Shown here: positions 51,912-64,000 of the stretch, one piece after another
Layout: each line of letters opens with the position of its first letter
Numbering within the stretch: position 1 is the first letter of the stretch
From: Taenia hydatigena
Taxonomy: Eukaryota; Platyhelminthes; Cestoda; Cyclophyllidea; Taeniidae
Assembly: GCA_036345935.2 (NCBI GenBank)
Contig: JADWOT020000004.1
Coordinates: forward strand, 2,842,418 to 2,906,417
Reading direction: 5' to 3'
Length of the DNA stretch: 64,000 nucleotides
Made by a program: the position numbers and the translations under genes
Notes under the pieces: model-generated
Seen by the model: the letters and a program-made list of their open reading frames with translations, nothing else
Databases searched by the model: none
Told to the model about the DNA's origin: nothing

Positions 51912-52985
51912 AAGTCTTTACCACATCACCGAAATACTCGGCTGACATAACTTGCCCCTGCGATTGCACCTGCAAATGTGCTTCGACCAACGCATAAAAA
52001 TGACACTGACCATAATCCGAAGTGACTAGGATGGACTTGGTGCAGACTTGAGAAAACCTGGAAGTAGTTGCAATGACCACCACCTGGAGTGCAATGTGGC
52101 TGTATTAGCACTACCTAGATGGTTCAACACAGCAATAATATCAGTTGACATTTGTATTCGTATGAAATCTCAACCGCTCAACGCATCGACGTTATTGAGG
52201 GACCAATCTACCGACCGTTACTTCCATGACAACAGCGACAAACGAGTGATAGAATGAGAAGGCTTTGGCGCAGCACCCAACAGTGAAGCGTTGAAGAACG
52301 TTAGAGGTGAGGCGGCAAGAGTGTCGGATCGCAGGGAGGGTGGAGTCCACCAGGGCAGACAATGTGCACGAAGTAGCCCATCCCCTAAGCCGACGTGCAC
52401 ACGTGGCTTTACAAGCACACCCAAACTTCTATCGCTCTCAGTAATGCAACCCTGTGTGTGCGTGTGTGCACAGCAATTGCCGCTGGCTCGTAGAATGGCA
52501 GCGACTTTTGCCGTCAAAGCGAACCGGTGCTTGTGAAAGCGCATGAGCATATCAACTTAGACACTGGACTATTTCGCGAACATTACACACTTGCGTCCTT
52601 CATGTTAAATTACGCCATCCACCATCTTGCTCAGTACCCTATTCATGCGCCGAAGCCATCTCATTAGTCATTTATCATGTCAAATTCTTGCTTTACAAAC
52701 AAAAGACATGATTAGCAGTCCACATTACATGATGTGAACTGTAGTACTTATAGTGACTAAGTTAAAGTATGCCTTCCCATTTATCACCTGCCTGTCTGGA
52801 GCACGGAAACAGCGTCATATGCTGAGTAAAACAGGGAGTGGAAATCGACTTCTCCCAATCGAAAAGAATGTTGAGCGCTTAAACGTCTGAAAGCGTCAGC
52901 AGTGTTTAATTCTAAATGGTGGAGCATGACCTCCATCAGGACAATTTTCCGTCCACCAAGCAAATGAAATTGACAGTGATGACGA
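51912..52985 (-). repeat. Module C, copy CR' (border of B', next to D')
   Basis: The part next to D' matches CR: it lacks the block kept in CL and has GCATATCAAC. The part next to B' matches CL: CCCATTTATCACCTGCCTGT and CATATGCTGAGTAAAAC. One pair of SNPs (CGACTTCTCCCAATCG) returns to the CR type. It is therefore a mosaic of the two left-arm borders. Confidence 0.85.
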
Positions 52986-55900
52986 ACAATTTAGTTTTAA
53001 TGCCTGAGCTAAATACCACTAGTTGATGTTGATTTGATTAGGGATTAGACAATATAAACGATTTTACATTAAAACACACAGAGCAATCACGAGTAATGAC
53101 AGCTCGCTATTCCAACCAGGCAATTATGATTCCAACTCAGGTTGACTAGTCGTGAGACAGGCCAATTCGGGGTGTGTGTGTGTGAGGAAATATGGCATCG
53201 CTTACATGCTTACTTTTGCCCGTTCATAGAACACTTGGAAGCATGAGCAAACAGCACCAACTTTAGAAAGAGCAAATCCAAGCCTGCTTACTCTCCTTTC
53301 ACCCACTCACTAATTCATTCACATTCATCCATGTTAGTCGGCAAGTTGAAAGCTCCTTACTGACAATTAGTTCAATACATTCACGCATACCACTTGTTTC
53401 TTCTCAGTAACAACCAGATATTGCACAAATTTACGCAGCAGTAGGTGCAAAGTGACAAGCATTTACTCAGCTTTCATCAAGTTGGAAGCCAGCAGCAATG
53501 ACGACCTCACAATCGCACAATGTAGCCAAGTCGATACCATCCGGTAACTTGAGGGAACGCGTTAAGCTTACTCGGCAATCAGGCCAGTTCCAAGACTCAT
53601 CTTATGCAAAAGTTAACGTGATTGAGAATCATATCCACCGATCTTAGTCCCAATGTCGATGACTGCCGACTGATAAGGTGCCTTCCATGTGTTCTGTAAC
53701 GAGAAGTGGATGTAGTACCCGATGGTGAGGTGGTGCATTGTAGAAAGTGGGAAGAACAAAGCTATCGTGAGGAGGAGAAAGCGTTGAATTACAAAACAGG
53801 CACAGTCCATTTGCGATTAGGCAGTGGAATCAATGCTAAGCAGCCCTTTTCCTAAGCCGGTGTGTGGCTATGCCTTTACAAGCACGCTCAAACACCTGCT
53901 GCTCTCGGCGACTCAACTGTGGGAGTTCATGTCACTCTGCACTTAGGGTAAGTGGCAAATTGTGGGCGTCTGTGAATTTCGATCTCCACTGGCCTACTGC
54001 GTCCATGCAGAATCACCATTATCAAGGAAGTGAAGCTGTAATAGCTTAGGACAACACCGACTTAATAGTTGTGACCAAACGAATGACTGGCTGACTAGTT
54101 GGTGCAAGTAAGTTGAGTAATGACGCATCTAAATGTGAGCAGCAGGTCAGGACACTGCTTTAACAAATCTATTTTGATCACACCACCCACACATCTGTGC
54201 TAATTTGTCACCGACATGACTGAACCCTACAGACTTCAATGCTTTTGTTGTCCATGCTGGAATCGACATCGGAGATCTTGGTCCAAGTACTGCTTTAACA
54301 TGTTGTTGTGTCGGGATCGATCCCTCATTTTTTCAATCTGGTATCGTCGTTTTGCAGAGCTGAAATGCCCGTTCTATCACCTGAACGAATTAAGACACTC
54401 AAAGCAATCCACGCGAGTAGAGGCTCAAAGATGGCTTTAATAGATTCCATTAATCCACCATGGTATTCACTGCATTTGTTCTTGTAGCAAAATTAATAAT
54501 GAAAGTTCTGGTTAACAAACATGAATAATAGCTGCCCCTCCAGTAGAGAGTAACTATGTCAGCATCGCTGGAACAGGTGGACGGTGAGTGTAAGGATATT
54601 TTTGGCTAGCGAGCCTATTTCCATTCTTAGGTATAAAGCTTCAGTAACTTGTAGACGACGACCCATCAAAGTGACAGGGTTAGCAAAATTACGTGGCTAG
54701 AAATGCTACGTGCAAATTTGGAAACAAATCGACTGTAAATGCGGCCACAATTTGGTTCTACTTAGCCGCAGCCTACTGATGCATGACCAACTCTGGAAAA
54801 AGTAGGAAAAGTCATCACGTGGAGTAGAAGATTGTTAGATTAGTGACATCGAGAGGGTTCACGGAATGCATTAATTTCATATTTTATTTGGACCGATTTT
54901 AAGTATTTATTGCACTTGAGGATTACATCTGCCGATGATGGTCTCATCTACGGCAAAGACAACTGACTGATGGACTGCCATCAAGCTATCCTTTGATGAG
55001 GAGTTGATGAGGCGGTGCATGAAAGCGAACGGGATGGGAAAGTGCCAGATCGCAGGGCAAATCACGTTCACGAGGGTAGATAACTTATGCGATGCTAAGT
55101 ACTCCATTCCCTAAGTCGGCGAGTGCATGGTTTTACAAACGCACTGCAACCACCACTGCTTTATCATTATCACGTACCGCTCTGTGCTCACGGTAGGCAC
55201 TTACGTATGCATGTTGAGCAATAAATGCTGATTTGGCGAAAGCAATCGAACTAGATAGCGTAGCTAATCGTATTAAATCACACACCTGGGTGTTAATCAA
55301 AGCTGACTGATAGTCGTAATGTTTCATCTGAGCATGCATTTGATCAGTCATATTGATTTGAATAAGAAATGAACAAAGTGAATGGATCCACTCTGGAAAC
55401 CTATCAAGCAGTTACAAGTAATAAAATCTCAACAAGCCACCCTGAGTCATGACAGTCGCGTGCAAGTAAAGCTGCATCACATTGCTCCCAAACACACCAG
55501 TCGAATTATGTGCTATATTGCTAGCTTCACGGTAAACGATTGCAGTACATTGTGCTGCATGGTGGCCGTGCCTTAGTCATGGGATCAAAAAGATCTTCAG
55601 AGAGCTGTATTTAGACCCCTCAAACTGACGGAAAATAGTAGAGTCAATACTTCCAGTTCCTCAGCCACGCTTTGCAGTCCATTTAATCTTAATGTCACTG
55701 CTCGGAGAAATCGTCGGTGAAGGCGACCGCTGCTTAGGCTTTAATGCACAATTTGCTTAATGAATAAAGTGCCAGAAAACATGCCATGTAATTACGCAGC
55801 ATCAACATTAAAAATTCACAAGCATCTACCAAGAGGTATTGCTAATGCTTGCAGTAGACATAGCGCATAGAAGTAAAGCATCATTCTTATGCAGTGGAAG

Positions 55901-57741
55901 GTAGGTTCGGCAGTTCTGTACAAAGTGCTACAGCTTTTATATGCACTGACAGAAAATAACAGCGACTCACGTACGCATATGTTGATGATCTGTATCGCGA
56001 AGAAGAGTGTGCGTTGGAATTGAAATCTCACCCATTTAGTTTCATATTTCATCATTAGCTGTGTGTTAACAAGAGAAGTATACGACTTTAGTCTAGTCAA
56101 AGAACCCGTTTAATTCTAAGGATTTCAGCTGTTGGCAACAGGCTCTCACGTTCTTATGAATTTGTTGGTCGCAAAATTGGTTCGTTTAAGCAGTATTTTG
56201 GTCCGCTCTTCTCATTCGAATCGGTTATCAATCACCTCACTGGCAACAAGTAGTCAGTCGGTTAAATAACTCAGACCAGCTTTCCTTCAAGCCTTAGTAG
56301 TTCAAGTTTGACTGTTCTCAGTAAGCCAATGTCACACACAGTCACCTACTGTAAGCCCATTTTAACACGTGACTGTGCTGTGAACTGGCACATGGTTACA
56401 CTTATGAGAGCAGCAGAAGTTGAAGTGTGCTTGCAAAACCACGCTGGAGAGTCGGCTTGGGAGATGAGCATCTTTGTTTCACTTACGCTGTGATCTTTGA
56501 TCCACTCGGCCTGCCCTGCGAATTGAAATGGTCCACTACTACACATTTCCTATTATTTGTTAAGTAATCATGCGCATGCGGATATATCGCTGCACTGAAA
56601 ATAGGTAACGCATGTTTCGAAAAAGGTTTGCAAGATGTTGAAAGTCACTATGTTAGTGCGAATGACATCAGCATTTGATTAGCTACATCATTTCACGCCT
56701 CCATTTCATCTAAAAAAGAATGGTAATGAGGAAACCTGTTAGGCGGCAGGTCTGAATGTAGCTGATGCCGAAAAAATTGCTAAGAGCAATCCAGCCTGTT
56801 AGGCCTAAAGGCATAGAGGCAACCACTAAATGAAGATTGGAGGCATGAATAGTGAAGTCCCCTGACTTAGGTCAGGTTCTTAGATGCCATGCCACTATCG
56901 ATTGAGATTATGTGGCAAAAACATGGTGACTCACTGCCTAGATGACACCTTGCAGATGATTTATTGTCAGGAAATTTGTGTGCGTTTATTCTGGCAATAC
57001 TCGAATTACGCTTTTACGTGAGGAACGGAGAGCACCCATAACTTCTTCTCTCAGCACGGCTGGAAGCAGTAGAATATGTCATTGCATTAGAGGCGTTTTT
57101 GTAAAGCACATAAGAATGTGGAATTAGACCTAGCACTGCTTTGTAGCATTGTGTCACATACTCAACATACTTGACTTGTCTGGGTCGGATGACGTGTAGC
57201 TCCCTGAGTACGATCTCTTCAAATCGGCCATAAATAGTAGCATCTATAGGGTTCAATAATACCCGCTCCACAGTCTCAGTCCTTCGACGCGTCTTTTTTG
57301 CCCTAGGCCATCTCTCAGCCTTAGACCACACTTACCGAACAAAAACTCTCACTGTATTTTGTCCGGCATCAGGGCGACTGATTGACTGCTTCGAATCTTC
57401 AAGACAATTTGACATTTTTACACTCCGTGTTCTTTGTGTGGGTAAAAAGAAAATCGCAATATTTTAATTCGATCATACTGCTGAACGTGGTTCGTTAAAC
57501 TAAGTAGGAATAGCCGAATCGAAAAATAGTCGTAAGAAATGCCATGGGACACGCAACGCAATTAATTGCGTACATTCCAAAGCAGTTTATTCTGCCGAGC
57601 TTTAGCCTCAATGACAATAGATTTTTGGGGCTAAATTTATTCTATCCGGAACATTAGCTTATTAGGAGAACGCTGGAAGAGAGGCCCGCATTTGGCTCGA
57701 TACGAGCATGCGCCTGGCAACTGGCCAGGAGAGACTGCTTG
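52986..57741 (+). repeat. Module B', right copy, same orientation as B
   Basis: Direct copy of 29908-34689 at about 98%, although every neighbouring module is inverted. It lacks 25 bases of B, with the gap near 56707 and a TCA microhomology at the deletion ends. No known gene is recognised. Confidence 0.9.
57556..57571. repeat. Perfect 16-bp palindrome, right copy
   Basis: Identical to 34504-34519. Confidence 0.6.
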
Positions 57742-59002
57742 GTCATCATTAATGCCAATTTCATCTGTCTGATGGACGGAAAATTGTCCTGATGGAGGTC
57801 ATGCTCCACCATTTAGAATTAAACACTGCTGACGCTTTCAGAGGTTTAAGCGCTCGGTATTCTTTTCGATTAGGAGAAGCCGATTTTCACTCCCTGTTTT
57901 CCCCAGCACATGACGCAATTCCCGTGCTCCAGACAGGCAGGTAGGCATACTTTAACTTAGTCACTATAAGTACTACAGTTCACATCATGTAATGTGGGCT
58001 GCTAATCATGTCTTTTGTTTGTAAAGCAAGAATTTGACATGATAAATGACTAATGAGATGGCTTCGGTGCATCTAATGGCCAAAGGTTGGTGCAGCAGCC
58101 AGTGGAAGAGCGATGTGAGGTGATAAATGGGAAGAAGAAGTTTGGCTTGAGTTGGCAAAAGCATCGGATAACGGGGTAGGTTAATTCCACAAGAGTGAAC
58201 AACTGCTATGAGGCGAAGTAGACCATCTCCTGCTCTCTGCAATGTAGCGCAATTTGTGCTGCAAGTGCATGAATAGGGTACTGAGCAAGATGGTGGATGG
58301 CGTAATTTAACATGAAGGACGCAAGTGTGTAATGTTCGCGAAATAGTCCAGTGTCTAAGTCGATATGCTCATGCGCTTTCACAAGCACGGTTTCGCTTTG
58401 ACGGCAAAAGTCGCTGCCATTCTACGAGCCAGCGGCAATTGTTGTGCACACACGCACACACAGGGTTGCATTGCTGAGAGCGATAGAAGTTTGGGTGTGC
58501 TTGTAAAGCCACGTGCGCACGTCGGCTTAGGGGATGGGCTACTTCGTGCACATTGTCTACCCTGGTGGACTCCACCCTCCCTGCGATCCGACACTCTTGC
58601 CGCCTCACCTCTAACGTTCTTCAACGCTTCACTGTTGGGTGCTGCGCCAAAGCCTTCTCATTCTATCACTCGTTTGTCGCTGTTGTCATGGAAGTAACGG
58701 TCGGTAGATTGGTCCCTCAATAACGTCGATGCGTTGAGCGGTTGAGATTTCATACGAATACAAATGTCAACTGATATTATTGCTGTGTTGAACCGTCTAG
58801 GTAGTGCTAATACAGCCACATTGCACTCCAGGTGGTGGTCATTGCAACTACTTCCAGGTTTTCTCAAGTCTGCACCAAGTCCATCCTAGTCACTTCGGAT
58901 TATGGTCAGTGTCATTTTTATGCGTTTGTCGAAGCACATTTGCAGGTGCAATCGCAGGGGCAAGTTATGTCAGCCGAGTATTTCGGTGATGTGGTAAAGA
59001 CT
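57742..59002 (+). repeat. Module C, copy CL' (border of B', next to A'), the longest C copy
   Basis: It keeps both blocks that are separately missing in the other copies: the CR-type block at about 57945-58065 and the CL-type block at about 58130-58265, with about 65 bases between them found nowhere else (58070-58135). The side next to B' is CR-like (CAGCACATGACGC, GGTAGGCATACTTT). The side next to A' is CL-like (GTCGATATGC). Confidence 0.85.
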
Positions 59003-60063
59003 TCCTTGCAAGATAATGGAATGCATATTAGGATCCCCAACTCGAATAAGTACACTTATTATGAGGCAGAATTCAAGGAAGTGTGTAGTATGCCATGGAA
59101 AAATTGACCGTGCACTGCTAGGCATAGTAACCACTGCAACGATAAGCAAAGTTTCCGTCCTACGTGTGCATCTACACAAGCAGATTACCTAACCAACTTT
59201 TACTCGTTTTGTCGTCTGTGGAACTCTCAAATCGTGATATAAATCAATTCAGAGACTGCACCTGTTTAACTGATCACATAGCGTCCCAACATTCTGCCGC
59301 GCACATTTCGACCTAGTGTCTAATGACCAAATTATTTCCTATTCTCCCACCTTTGCATCTATTCGCCAAATATTTCAACAGTACGATTGCAATTGTGCAA
59401 GACCTGGATCTGGCTCTCATACCTTGCGTATTTTATGCTGGCCGTAAGGATGGCATTCGTGCTTCGTGTGCGCCAACTTGTAGTGTCTAGCGTTTTTTCA
59501 GCTCAGCTTGCTTTCTGGTCACTTTCAGTCTTATAATACAAGAAGGTACAAAATGTTTGGGTTTAGCTTCATGGACAATGAATGACAAGCAGAACGAAGG
59601 ATGATCTACACGATGAGATTCTGGTTTTGACAGATGGATTACTATCAGCGGCATTTGTGTGGTAGGAAATCGACGTAAGGGAGGCGTAGACGAGGAGATG
59701 AATAAAGGCTACATCAGTCGTAAAACATACATTAGTTCGATGATAGAGAAATCGGGTGCAGAAGGAAGGAATATGATGCCATGAACTTCTCGAATGGATA
59801 GGATCGCTTCTATCTCTTTTGGTAGGAAGTTCGTGCAATGCAATAATTTTGAGCATAAATTTTGTGTTTTTCATTTGTGGTGCGTTTATAGGGTAACACA
59901 ACGAGTGGTTACCTTAGACTAACTACCAGTGCTACTACCGTCACTGCTAAATTGAAATCTGAGCACTAGTAAAGCAATGCATGTGCATAGGAATCCGAGT
60001 TGATTCGATTGCATCATTCATTACGCAGTTGGAAATTCTGGCAAAAGCACAATGAATGATGTA

Positions 60064-61145
60064 CCACAAGGAAGTTAGGGTAAAGAGCAATAGAAATTCG
60101 AGGATCCAAGACAAAGGGAAAGAGAAAAGGCGGAAGTACAAGCGAGAAAAGACGATGTCTTTGTGGTCACGAACACTTCCATTCCAGTCCTCTCCGAGTT
60201 CCACGTGATCACAACCTTCAACTGGTAGTCAAATTAAACATTCACTTGACCACACATTGAGTGAGAGATGTAGGAAATGAGTGAGATAGAAACAAGTTTA
60301 ATAACGACATCTTTCCACCTCGAAGCGGGTAATGCCATGTCACACGAAAAGGCAATAATTAGCCAGACCGATTGTAAGGGTGAGCAGAACAGTTCGAGGG
60401 GCTTTGACAGTAATTGGACTGCCACGAAATTATCCTCTTATATTGTAGGCTTTGGATTTATCATACGTTGACGAAGAGAATATAGCCTTTGCATTTTGGA
60501 CACAAAAGCCACCGGTCATAATGCTAGTAGCTAGGATCAGCACAAAACTTCATTCGCCAGGTCGCCCTTGTTTATCGTTCCCTTGTGAGCACACTCACGA
60601 TGGAGTAGTAGTGGTGGGTTATGGGAACCCTTTGGGGAGTCTCCAAAACCCAAATAATGCTAACAAGCAAACAACTGTGCTGGGGTGAGACAATCGTGCT
60701 CTAACTATGTTCTTCTCAAAAAGTCGAAATGGCTTTTTGAAATTTGCATATATCTGATGATATTTGACACAATCCAAATGTGCTCTGACGGGTCCAGCCT
60801 TGGTTATTATCACTTAGGATCTCCAAACTCTTACACTCCAACTTGCTTTAGGCTGAAGTGCTAGGGGCCTCAAACCACTGTCACAAACCCATTTTTAGCC
60901 TCTGATCATAGCGCATTAGAGGTTTGGGCTTGAGACAGGTGCACGCACTACAGGAATGATGATTGGCTTCCTGAGTCCCTCAACCTCACTACAAATAGAG
61001 ACTGGATTGTTCATTTTCAATCAACAGTACCTAGTGCACAAGGATCCCTGTACGACTTATAGCACTCAATCTCTGCGCTGACACAACAACACCTATGCGA
61101 ATCGTCTACAGACACCAGAACAGTGGTGCATTCACTTCGATTCCG
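60064..61145 (+). repeat. Module A' segment shared with 13915-15010
   Basis: Aligns directly with 13915-15010 at roughly 65-75% by eye. It is the mirror of 26689-27770. Only short frames are present. Confidence 0.7.
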
Positions 61146-61487
61146 TAGACAAGCAAGACACCAGACCCACTGTAAACTAGCTCTTAAAACTAGTTGTTGA
61201 TCCCACTAGGCTCGTAAACAAGACAAATACTTGAATAGGATACAAAGATGAGTATTTTCGAAGGGCTTGCTAATAAGAGTAGAGTAAAGTGAGGAAAATG
61301 TATGAGAGTAATTGGTGTGATCAAATATCACTAGTTCGTGCTAGTAATCATGGGAACTCGTAATGTGAAGCGAGAAGAAGTATGGTCACTTGTATGAAAA
61401 GCCGCAACTTGTGTGAACTTAGTACGTGTCAATATTGTTACGGCCTATTGCAGCACCACCTATTAGTTATCTTCGTCCACTCCCAAC

Positions 61488-61679
61488 ACCAGAGTGCACT
61501 TTGCATACTTAAGTCATCACCAACACTAACTGATGCCACACAATCTGCTGCAATGACAGTACCAACGTCCTCATCTTCATGTGCACGCGAGGATGGAGGA
61601 GTTAAAACTGTCGATGCAGCAGATTGTGTAGCATCGCTCAGTGCTGGTGCTGATTTGAGGATCAGAAGTGCACTCTGGT
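61488..61679. repeat. 192-bp fold-back element, right copy
   Basis: Mirror of 26155-26346 with the same perfect 14-bp ends (ACCAGAGTGCACTT at 61488 and AAGTGCACTCTGGT at 61666) and the same central GTGCAC. A chance open frame (61382-61684) runs through it. Confidence 0.85.
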
Positions 61680-63359
61680 CTTAAGGGTGGGGAAGGGAAA
61701 CTGATAGGTGATGGGTGTGCCATCCAGATCATCGTAATTAATTGTGAGTCGTTGGATCACCTTCCTCAAGTGCAGCGGATCCCAGCAGTAGTACGTGCTC
61801 TGATCCCCACCATCTTCTCGAACCACGTCGCTGCCAGGCACACGAGTGAGCCACCGCATCTTCTTCTTGTGGTAACGCCAACCCCAATTGTACCTGCAGA
61901 CAGGATGCAAGTAGGATTGCCAATTACTCTCTCTAGCCCCACCACACCCCATCACTCATATGGGTTGGGAGGGGAAGGAAGGTATGGTGAGAGGTCAGCG
62001 AAGAATGAATTAGACAGAAATGAGAGGTGAGGGCTCACAGCTCCTTGGCGGCAACCAGTTGAGCCTCTTCACGACACAAGTTGTAGAATATCCAGAAGAG
62101 AATTTCATCGGTCAATTTATCTAATGGTGGGTCGGAGGGAGAAGAGCGGCAATTCGATGGTGGATTCGGTACTCAACAGGCTCGTCATTCCACCTCATGT
62201 GGTGGCAACGTGCATTGGTCGGCCAGAGGAGATGTGAACCTGTTGTGCATTTCACTGAACAACAGAAAAGGACACTAGAAATTACACACACCACAAAATT
62301 TAAGCATGAGGAGGTGGCAATCAGAGAGAAGAGGAGAATGAGGAGGAGGACGTGGGTGCTTGGAGACTGTGACCAGCATGACACAGCCGTGACTCAGATG
62401 AGGAAAATGCTCCATCTGCCCAACAAATGGAGGCACCATATGAACAAGTGCACGTATAAAATAGATGAGGGAATTGAGGTGCTGACTAACCCAGGTTGAA
62501 ACCAATTGTGAAAGTTTGTCTGCTGAGTTCAATTCCAGTTGCGAAGGCTCCGAGTGACGACTCGATTTCTGCGAGCCTTAATGGGCCAAGCATTCCATAT
62601 TGGTTGTTGATCATGTGAGTGGGAATGCCGATGATGCGATGATTGTCGAAGAGTTGAATGGAGTGGGCAGAATCATCAGCTTCGGAGGATGTAGTGTCAC
62701 TCTGTGCACGGTTCGTTTGATTGCACAATTAACTACGATGCGCAGCCGGGTTTAATATAGGTGCTGTGGAATGAGCCGATTGGATAGAAATGGGAATGAT
62801 GTAGGACATAAGAGGCAGTGGCGTTGATGAAGGAGGATGGGCATGACATTGAAGGAGTAGCATTTGCAGCAGCAGTGGAATAAACACCACAATCATTGGT
62901 GGAGAAGAGAGTTGGTGGTATCTTTGCATATGGGAGGGTGGAAAAATCCTCATCCATGCAGAACTTCGTATTTGTCTGTCTCCTGAATATAGGGAAGGAA
63001 ATGTGACCAGAAGTACAGCTACCATCACCACCACTACGCAAACGAGCTGTTCCACTGTTGCTACTACCCATCGTAGTAGCTGCAACTCGATTTCGACGCT
63101 GAGAGCTGTCTGGCCTACCTTCACCATCTGATGGATTTGCGCACTTGACACTGAAGGAGGAATCGGAAGAATCAAATATAAGACCGATACTCGAGGTTGT
63201 GCATAGCTTGATGGAAGGGATAACACGCCCATTCAAACATTCCATACTGGCAGCAGGCTTGCTTGGTCCCAGCAACGACGAGTTGGCACTGTCTGCAGGA
63301 CTGAATAAGAGTGGAGATCGAGGACCCTCAGAGTTGAACGAGTGGTCCAAGCTCCACAT
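61662..63359 (-). pseudogene. CNOT2: CNOT2-like pseudogene with introns, right copy
   Basis: Mirror of 24476-26172, with the same motifs and the same in-phase GT-AG intron before NWGWRYHKKK. Here codon 7 after the ATG at 63357-63359 is TCG (Ser) and not the TAG of the left copy, so a 208-codon frame is open from 63359 to 62733. It contains the Ser/Thr-rich region and the DEDFSTLP motif. The next block (SIQLFDNHR to GIELS) is in another frame, which could be an intron or a frameshift. The frame changes between EYRIHHRIAARL and DEILFWLFYNL are shared with the left copy. In CNOT2 the C-terminal NOT domain is continuous, so this copy is also probably non-functional, but it is less damaged than the left one. 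Confidence 0.72.
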
Positions 63360-64000
63360 TAGAGTGAGCAGAGGAGGCTTAAAACTACCTTATTTTGGTG
63401 GTGTTACGCCAAGGTATGGACTGGTGACTTGTGGAAGATAACTGACCACATCGTTTTCATACTGCAGCCTACATTTTCAGCAATGATCCTGTTGTGTCCA
63501 TTAAAGTTTGATGTCCTAAGTTGAGTGAGAGATGGAGGACGAGGAGCTTGGTTCTATTCAACAGCGCCGTTTGGTATGCTTAGTAATGAGAAAGCACTGG
63601 CGTCGATGAGGAATACGAAGAGGAAGTGGAAAGAGAAAGCATGGAACTATGTTGGAACCATCCTATTCTCTCCAATTTTACACACCACACATGTAATGCT
63701 CACTTACCCTCCTATCAGTAGTTTGCTGGAAACACGAGGCCTTCATTCGTACATAAGTCTGCACATACTTTGTTGTTCTAGATTTTGTGTATTCATGAGG
63801 AAAGGATGATTCAGCCTACCTAGAGATGGCGTTCTCCGATGAGGATTGACTGAATGCACTCGGCCTATGTGAAACATGAGTTGAAATAGTGCAACTTACT
63901 GTCCTTTCTCTGTCATCGCTTCAGCACGTGTGGTGGACAAACGAGGAACAGACGAGCAGCGGGTCTGCCAGCTGTCGATGAGATGAAAAAATAGCACGAC

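Larger units (their letters stand above)
59003..64000 (-). repeat. Palindrome right arm, module A' (cut by window end)
   Basis: Reverse complement of 23835-28830. Homology still holds at the last base of the window, so the arm continues beyond it. Contains the right CNOT2-like pseudogene, the fold-back element and the 13.9-kb-related segment. No other gene is recognised between 59003 and 61487. Confidence 0.9.

Noticed and set aside
23835..64000. The palindrome as a sequencing-adapter (missed hairpin adapter) artefact
   Set aside because: Such artefacts give tight hairpins with near-identical arms. Here there is a 1.7-kb unique centre, real divergence with indels, a patch of about 18% divergence, and a B module in the non-mirrored orientation. 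Misjoined haplotypes remain possible and are mentioned as the main alternative.
1..64000. tRNA genes, tapeworm spliced-leader RNA, telomere repeats and CRISPR arrays
   Set aside because: No convincing tRNA B-box context, spliced-leader sequence, TTAGGG array or regularly spaced repeat was seen by eye. A covariance-model search would be needed to exclude small RNA genes fully.

Overview
The window looks like nuclear DNA of a tapeworm, most likely a taeniid (Taenia, Hydatigera or Echinococcus type). The main evidence is a spliced three-exon gene at 1222-3343. It has the layout of the taeniid oncosphere host-protective antigens (EG95 / 45W / TSOL18 / TSOL45 family): signal-peptide exon, one fibronectin-III exon, and a short exon with a Ser/Thr-rich stalk and hydrophobic C-terminus, joined by phase-1 introns. 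GT-AG introns, a TATA box and AATAAA signals agree with a eukaryote. I found no rRNA, tRNA, CRISPR or bacterial features. The genus cannot be decided from this sequence alone.

Layout. (1) 1-3.6 kb: the antigen gene. (2) 3.6-23.7 kb: no recognisable gene. It holds several diverged dispersed repeats (13.9-15.0, 15.2-15.5, 15.6-15.9, 18.0, 22.2 and 23.0 kb), some related to the duplicated region that follows. (3) About 23.8-64.0 kb: one large inverted duplication with arms of at least 19 kb around a unique centre of about 1.7 kb (42985-44701). The right arm runs off the window end, so its outer limit is unknown.

The arms have modules. Left to right the order is A (23.8-28.8), C (28.8-29.9), B (29.9-34.7), inverted C (34.7-35.75), D (35.75-42.98), unique centre, D' inverted, C', B', C', A' inverted. 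A, C and D are mirrored, as expected of a palindrome. B (4.8 kb) is not: both copies point the same way. B is bordered in each arm by about 1-kb inverted C repeats, and the four C copies are chimeric in the pattern expected if B was flipped by recombination between its C borders. This flipped segment nested in a palindrome is the most striking structure in the window.

Content of the arms. Module A carries a degenerate, intron-containing copy of a CNOT2-like gene (NOT2/3/5 domain of the CCR4-NOT deadenylase complex). Its 3' end runs into a 192-bp fold-back element that supplies the last codons and the stop. Module D carries a dead Ty3/gypsy-type pol remnant. Both arms share the same disabling lesions, so the elements were probably already broken when the arms were copied, or conversion has kept the arms alike. 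B and the unique centre hold no gene that I recognise. The only gene I consider likely to be functional is the antigen gene.
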